From positions 868,001-932,000 of the forward strand of contig NZ_CP110139.1 of NCBI RefSeq assembly GCF_025979885.1: 64,000 bases of DNA, given 5' to 3'. A program made the translations under genes and the position numbers. The notes below the pieces were generated by a model. That model made no database searches and was not told where the DNA came from. It worked only from the letters and a program-made list of their open reading frames with translations. This document shows positions 59,287 to 64,000 of this stretch, piece by piece (positions within the stretch are counted from its first letter, which is position 1; the number at the start of each line of letters is the position of its first letter). The stretch comes from Hymenobacter sp. YIM 151500-1. GTDB taxonomy: Bacteria; Bacteroidota; Bacteroidia; Cytophagales; Hymenobacteraceae.

Positions 59287-60627
59287 CTAGTGTTGAAACA
59301 CTTCCACCCCCACCTCTTCAGCTTCCATCAGGTTCTGCGGGTTCACGGCGGTGAGGCGCAGGCGCTTCAGCTCACCCACCAGCAGCGGGTCGTACCTGGC
59401 CGTGACGCGGATGTAGTTGGGTGTGAAGCCTTCCATCTGGCCGTTGGTTACGTCATCCTCGAACAGCACCTGTGTCTCTTGGCCCAGGTGCTGCTCGTAG
59501 AAGTAGCGCTTTTTCTTTTCCGAGAGGCTGCGCAGCTGGGTGGTGCGCTCGTGGCGCAGCCGGTCGTGCACGCGGCCGGGCAGGCGGGGTGCCAGGGTGT
59601 TGTCGCGCTCCGAGTACGGAAACACGTGCAGGTAGCTTACGTCCAGGTCGTTCAAGAACTGGTAGGTTTCCCGGAAGTCGGCCTCGGTTTCGCCGGGAAA
59701 GCCCACGATAACGTCGACGCCGATGCAGGCGTGGGGCATCACTTCTTTGATCAGAGCCACGCGCTCCTGGTACAGCTCACGACGGTAGCGGCGGCGCATC
59801 AGGCCCAAAATCTTGTTCGAGCCCGATTGCAGTGGAATGTGGAAGTGGGGCATAAACCGCCGGGAGCGGGCCACAAACCGGATAATATCGTCGCTAAGCA
59901 GGTTAGGCTCACAGGAGCTGATGCGGAACCGCTCGATGCCGTCTACCGCGTCGAGAGCCTGCACCAGGTCGTGAAAATTCTCCTTCCGCTCCCGCTCCGG
60001 GCCTTGCAGGCCGAAGTCGCCCAGGTTTACGCCCGTCAGCACGATTTCCTTAACTCCCGTTTCGGCCAGGCGCTGCACGCGCTCCACCACGCTCTGCACC
60101 GAGCCCGAGCGACTTTTGCCGCGGGCCAGCGGAATGGTGCAGAACGAGCAGGAATAGTCGCAGCCGTCCTGCACCTTGAGGAAGGTGCGGGTCCGGTCGC
60201 CGAAAGAGTGGGCGGCGTGAAACTCGGTGGCCGCCGCAATGGGCGAGGCAAACACCTGGCCCGGCTGCCCGGCGGCTGGCCGCTGAAAGCCCGCCAGCGT
60301 TTCCACTAGCTGAAACTTCTCGGCCGCGCCCAGCACGGCGTGCACGCCGGGAATGCCGGCTATTTCCTGGGGCTTGAGCTGGGCGTAGCAGCCCACGATG
60401 GTCACGAAAGCCTCCGGATTGTGCCGGAGGGCCTGTTGCACCACCTTGCGGCACTTCCGGTCGGCGTGGTCGGTGACGGAGCAGGTGTTGATGACGTAGA
60501 TATCGGCCGCGTCCTCGAAGGCTACTTTCTGAAAGCCGCGTTCCTCAAACTGCCGCCCGATGGCCGACGTCTCGGAGAAGTTGAGCTTGCAGCCCAGCGT
60601 ATAAAAGGCAACTGTTCTAGTTTCCAT
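59287..60627 (-). CDS. mtaB: tRNA (t6A37)-methylthiotransferase MtaB
   Basis: A 446-residue radical-SAM enzyme of the MtaB (YqeV) type that converts t6A37 to ms2t6A37 in tRNAs reading ANN codons. N-terminal cluster: YTLGCKLNFSETSAIGRQF, NTCSVTDHADRKCR and VGCYAQ. Radical-SAM cluster: QDGCDYSCSFCTIPLARGKSRSG (CxxxCxxC). VGFPGETEADFRETYQFL follows, and a C-terminal TRAM-like region. The KLN after YTLGC and the shorter C-terminus separate it from MiaB. It lies downstream of the CxxC protein gene in one transcript direction. Confidence 0.95.
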   Translation of the reverse strand: METRTVAFYTLGCKLNFSETSAIGRQFEERGFQKVAFEDAADIYVINTCSVTDHADRKCRKVVQQALRHNPEAFVTIVGCYAQLKPQEIAGIPGVHAVLGAAEKFQLVETLAGFQRPAAGQPGQVFASPIAAATEFHAAHSFGDRTRTFLKVQDGCDYSCSFCTIPLARGKSRSGSVQSVVERVQRLAETGVKEIVLTGVNLGDFGLQGPERERKENFHDLVQALDAVDGIERFRISSCEPNLLSDDIIRFVARSRRFMPHFHIPLQSGSNKILGLMRRRYRRELYQERVALIKEVMPHACIGVDVIVGFPGETEADFRETYQFLNDLDVSYLHVFPYSERDNTLAPRLPGRVHDRLRHERTTQLRSLSEKKKRYFYEQHLGQETQVLFEDDVTNGQMEGFTPNYIRVTARYDPLLVGELKRLRLTAVNPQNLMEAEEVGVEVFQH

Positions 60628-60652
60628 AAGTCAAGACCACAAAGATACACCG

Positions 60653-60740
60653 CAGATTACACGGATGTTGAGCTGATTTCGCGGATAACGAACACCTACC
60701 ATCTAATCCGTGAAATCAATTCAACATCCAATGTAATCTG
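60653..60740. repeat. CAGATTAC palindromic intergenic element, copy 1
   Basis: CAGATTACACGGATGTTGAG... (60653-60686) and the inverted copy ending ATGTAATCTG (60706-60740), with a few mismatches and one extra base. Related to 61117-61211. Confidence 0.7.
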
Positions 60741-60748
60741 AGTCTATG

Positions 60749-61114
60749 TCAGGCCGGCTGCCCCAGCCGCTCCCGCACTAGCGCCATCAAACCGGGTAGG
60801 TCGGTTTGGTTTAGCTCCTCGGCCGCCAAAAACACCTGCCAGCCTGCCGTGCCGGCGCGCCGAAACACGGCGGGCAGGGGCGTAGCGGCGAGTTCCGGGT
60901 GCTGGGCGTGCAGCTCGTCGCGGTGCAGGAAGGTGGCTTGCACGGGCAGGCTCTTAATGAACTCCCGCCACTCCGGCTTCATGCCCAGGTTGCCGTAAGT
61001 CACGGCGCACAACGAGCACGGGTACGTGGCCGGCGACAGAATCTTATGGAACAGGTCCATAGCCCCGGCCACCAGCCCGGCATCGGCATTGTATACAAAG
61101 AGGAGTTCGGTCAT
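60749..61114 (-). CDS. Conserved hypothetical protein with CxxC motif
   Basis: A 121-residue cytoplasmic protein. Near residue 33 it carries YPCSLCAVTYG (CxxC), followed by KPEWREFIKSLPVQATFLHRDELHAQHP and QVFLAAEELNQTDLPGLMALVRERL. It is the size of a thioredoxin-like domain, with a Cys pair in a comparable place, but I do not recognise the family, and a metal site is equally possible. It is flanked on both sides by related palindromic elements: the upstream one starts 3 bp before its ATG, and the downstream one ends 9 bp past its stop. Confidence 0.7.
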   Translation of the reverse strand: MTELLFVYNADAGLVAGAMDLFHKILSPATYPCSLCAVTYGNLGMKPEWREFIKSLPVQATFLHRDELHAQHPELAATPLPAVFRRAGTAGWQVFLAAEELNQTDLPGLMALVRERLGQPA

Positions 61115-61116
61115 AG

Positions 61117-61211
61117 AATCGCAGATTGTGCAGATTGGATTGATTTACACTGATTCAACTATGGCGTCCGCATAATCAGCGAAATCAATGTAATCTGCAC
61201 AATCTGTGATT
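61117..61211. repeat. CAGATTGTGCAGATT palindromic intergenic element, copy 2
   Basis: Arms 61117-61155 and 61174-61211 are near-perfect inverted copies. The element fills the whole 97-bp gap between the stop of the LTA-synthase-like gene and the next start codon. Confidence 0.8.
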
Positions 61212-63083
61212 TTACTTACGCAGAAAATCGGCAAATGACTCCTGCTCGTAGGCCTGGCCCAGGCGCAACTGCGCATCCGGCACGGCGGAGTCCCGGTCGA
61301 TGGGGCGGCGGGACACGTTGTCGTAGGTGACGGTACCGGCGGGAGTGACGACGCCGAAACCATCGGTAAAGCAGTAGAAGGCCGCGCCACCGGGCCAGGT
61401 GACGGGGGCGGAGCCCAGCAGGTCCCGGCTCCAGGTGAAGTTGGCAGCGGGCTGGCGCAGCTGCCGTAGCAGCGTGGCCGGCACGTCGGTTTGGCTGCCT
61501 ACGGTGGCTACCTGCCGGCCGCGCCGGGCCGGGTGCAGGGCCCCGCCGGTGAGCACCAAGGGCACGTGAAACTTGGCCGGCGCGTGGTTGGGCGTGTCGC
61601 CGGGCAGGGGGTGGCCGTGGTCGGCGACGAGCACCACCAGCGTGTTCGGCCACCAGGGCTGCTGGCTGGCCTGGTGCAGAAACCGGCCTAGTACGTGGTC
61701 AGTATAGAACACCGAATTGCGGAACTGGTCGGCCTCACTGGTGCCGGGGAAGCGGGGGCGCATAGGCACCTCGAAGGGCTCGTGGCTGCTCAGGGTGAAA
61801 GCCGTCACGAAGAACGGCTGCCGCTGCCGGGGCAACTGCTGGAGCATCCTATCGAACAGCACGTGGTCGTGGGCGCCCCACTTCGAGTTCTGGTCCTGGC
61901 GGCGGAAGTCGGCGCGCTCGGTGAGGTGGTCGTAGCCGGCGGCCAGCAGGTAGCTTTTCATGTTGGCAAACGCCAATTCGCCGCCGTGGTAGTAGGCCGT
62001 GCTGTAGCCAGCCTGCTTGAGTATCCGCGCCAGGTGGGGCAGGCGCTCTGTCTTGCGCGGGTACTTTATAATACTAGTGGCTGGCTGGTTGGGGTAGCCC
62101 GACAGCAAGGCCACCAGGCCCTTCTGGCTTCGGTCGCCGGCGGCGTAGAGGTGGGTGAAGCTCACGCCGGTGCGGGCCAGGCTGTCGAGGGTGGGCGTCA
62201 CGCCCGGCTCGCCGCCCAGGTGGCCCACCAGCTTGGCCGTGAAGCTTTCCAAGATGATGAACAGCACGTTGGGCCGCGGGTGGCCGGGGCCGAGCAGCGG
62301 CACCGAATCGGCAGCAGCCGGCGGGGTGTACACGCTACGCACCAGGCGCCGGGCAGTGGTGTCGGGCAGGAACTGGTAGGGGTTGGTGGCGCCGCCGTCG
62401 CGCAGGCGCAGGGAGTTGACCACGTTCCAGGGCACGTTGACGGCCGCGTGGTTGGCAAACGGCTGAGCCGAGAAGTAGACGTCGCTCTGATTGACCGGAA
62501 TCTGCTGCAAGCCCCCGCGCAGGGGCACCACCAGCAGCGCCAGGTAGAGTAGGCCCGCCAGCGCCGCCCGGCCCCGCCCAAACCCGGCCGGCAGGGGCGG
62601 CAGCGGCTCCACCAGCCAGCGGTACAGCAGCCACCCCGCGCCCAGCACCACCACCAGCACCAAAATCAGCAGCAGGAGCGGGGCGCTGCCGGCCGAGGCC
62701 AGCATTTCGCCGGGCGCGTTCAGGTATTGCAGGGGCGTGGCATCGAGCCGGAAGCCCCAGGCCCGGTACAACTCCAGGTCGGCCACCGTGAACAGGGCCA
62801 CTACGGTGCCCAGCACGGCCGTGAAGCCCCGCACCGGTCGTTCCAGCGGAAACCGAGGCCCCGCCAGACTGCCCAGCACGAACAGTACAAATGGGAACAC
62901 ACACAGGTAAGCCGCCGCCGAAGCATCGAGGCGTAGGCCGTAGCCAAAGATGCGCGGCACCGAGCCAGCTGGGAGGTCGGCCGTGCGGGAAGCATGGTAC
63001 AGTAGGAAGACTGCCTTGGCGAAGGCGAAGTACACCAGCCAAAACAGAAAGTAGCGCGGCTGAAACGCGAAGCGGGTTCTCAC
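61212..63083 (-). CDS. LTA synthase family protein (membrane sulfatase/phosphoglycerol transferase)
   Basis: A protein of about 623 residues. The N-terminal half has five membrane helices (from PRYFLFWLVYFAFAKAVFLLY to LLYLALLVVPLRGGL, about residues 12-215). The C-terminal half is an extracellular sulfatase-fold domain: FIILESFTAKLVGHLGGEPGVTPTLDSL with the metal-binding Glu, a catalytic Thr/Ser candidate in AGDRSQKGLVALLSG, KWGAHDHVLFDRM, AFTLSSHEPFEVP and VLVADHGHPLPG. This matches LtaS-like enzymes, which in Bacteroidota add phosphoglycerol or phosphoethanolamine to envelope polymers. The start is taken as GTG 63083; the ATG at 63215 would translate a palindromic repeat first. Confidence 0.85.
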   Translation of the reverse strand: MRTRFAFQPRYFLFWLVYFAFAKAVFLLYHASRTADLPAGSVPRIFGYGLRLDASAAAYLCVFPFVLFVLGSLAGPRFPLERPVRGFTAVLGTVVALFTVADLELYRAWGFRLDATPLQYLNAPGEMLASAGSAPLLLLILVLVVVLGAGWLLYRWLVEPLPPLPAGFGRGRAALAGLLYLALLVVPLRGGLQQIPVNQSDVYFSAQPFANHAAVNVPWNVVNSLRLRDGGATNPYQFLPDTTARRLVRSVYTPPAAADSVPLLGPGHPRPNVLFIILESFTAKLVGHLGGEPGVTPTLDSLARTGVSFTHLYAAGDRSQKGLVALLSGYPNQPATSIIKYPRKTERLPHLARILKQAGYSTAYYHGGELAFANMKSYLLAAGYDHLTERADFRRQDQNSKWGAHDHVLFDRMLQQLPRQRQPFFVTAFTLSSHEPFEVPMRPRFPGTSEADQFRNSVFYTDHVLGRFLHQASQQPWWPNTLVVLVADHGHPLPGDTPNHAPAKFHVPLVLTGGALHPARRGRQVATVGSQTDVPATLLRQLRQPAANFTWSRDLLGSAPVTWPGGAAFYCFTDGFGVVTPAGTVTYDNVSRRPIDRDSAVPDAQLRLGQAYEQESFADFLRK

Positions 63084-63129
63084 GCTTGCAAAGAAACGAA
63101 CTGCGGTTCGGAGTTGCCTGCAAGGAGTG

Positions 63130-63234
63130 TTTCTCGCAGGGTTGCGCAGTGGAAGACGCAGTGTTTCGCAGTGTGCTAATGGCGTCTGAACACTGCGAAA
63201 CACTGCGTCTTCCACTGCGCAACCCTGCGAGAAA
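63130..63234. repeat. Perfect 44-bp palindrome (CGCAGTG family)
   Basis: Arms 63130-63173 and 63191-63234 are exact inverted copies with a 17-nt loop. Both begin TTTCTCGCAG, as in the element at 35417-35525. It lies just upstream of the LTA-synthase-like gene, and a frame of that gene runs through it. Confidence 0.93.
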
Positions 63235-63369
63235 TTAAGTGGGTTGTGAAATAGATGGTTATGCTGTGTTAAGACAATGTTATCTACTGAAAACTGCTAG
63301 GCAAAGAGAGGCATCTATAGATAAAAGATGTATGTTTATCGGAAATGTGCCTTCAAAAAGCATAGGCGT

Positions 63370-63402
63370 TTTGGAAAAGTAGGTTTTCTTGTTCTACTTT
63401 TG
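63370..63402 (+). promoter_or_regulatory. Promoter of the glutamine synthetase III gene
   Basis: TTTG (63370-63373), 21-bp spacer, TACTTTTG (63395-63402), a good match to the Bacteroidota consensus, 38 bp before the start codon. Confidence 0.65.
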
Positions 63403-63439
63403 CCCTCACCTAACCACAGTAAGTCATTCACCATTTTAC

Positions 63440-64000
<561 letters not shown>

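Overview
The window reads as a GC-rich chromosome segment from a Bacteroidota bacterium, most likely Hymenobacteraceae (Hymenobacter-like). Pointers are a protein with a type IX secretion sorting tail, a Bacteroidota-type TssD (Hcp) protein, glutamine synthetase type III, a Bacteroidota LptE, a putative porin of the kind usual in this phylum, promoters of the TTTG / TAnnTTTG type, few recognisable Shine-Dalgarno sites, and many dispersed palindromic intergenic repeats. Taxonomy is inferred from gene families, not from an rRNA gene.

Layout. 0-2.3 kb: a GMC-type flavin dehydrogenase (5' end outside the window) with its small Tat/lipoprotein subunit. 2.3-13.5 kb: housekeeping and small genes, including two identical tRNA-Asp genes, accA, an MBL hydrolase, a patatin, an acyltransferase, a DUF4159 protein, rsmE, an SDR and a lipoprotein. 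13.5-22 kb: a large secreted T9SS cargo protein, an S1/P1 nuclease, pckA and a POT peptide transporter. 22-30.5 kb: a minus-strand housekeeping block miaB, hicAB, sigma-54 activator, lptE, an unknown gene, secG, groES, groEL. 31-38.4 kb: HAD phosphatase, CAT-like acyltransferase, pabB, a TPR protein, a zinc-ribbon coiled-coil protein, a Nif3-like protein and a SMUG2-like glycosylase. 38.5-42 kb: an accessory toxin locus. 42-46.6 kb: a block with a type IIG restriction-modification enzyme and an ADP-ribosyltransferase-like gene, bracketed by two near-identical 49-bp palindromic repeats. 46.6-64 kb: HTH and coiled-coil genes, lpxK, porin, miaE, a GH2 enzyme, an ABC-type permease, a broken secreted protein, mtaB, an LTA-synthase-like membrane sulfatase and the start of glutamine synthetase III.

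Most notable systems. (1) At 38.6-41.6 kb a TssD/Hcp protein carries a C-terminal nuclease-like toxin domain and is followed by a probable immunity gene. Behind it the last third of the TssD coding sequence recurs twice: once fused in frame to a different HNH/WHH nuclease domain with a SUKH immunity gene, and once as a truncated stub. All three copies begin at the same base, which looks like a toxin-tip-swapping array built on an Hcp carrier. (2) A restriction-modification/ART block sits between 49-bp palindromic direct repeats. (3) The window holds an unusual number of long, often perfect palindromes (arms 18-44 bp) of mostly unrelated sequence. Several reach into gene ends, where they supply signal-peptide codons, stop codons or start-codon hairpins.

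The envelope is a recurring theme (lptE, lpxK, porin, secG, T9SS cargo, LTA-synthase-like enzyme). So is RNA modification (miaB, mtaB, miaE, rsmE).
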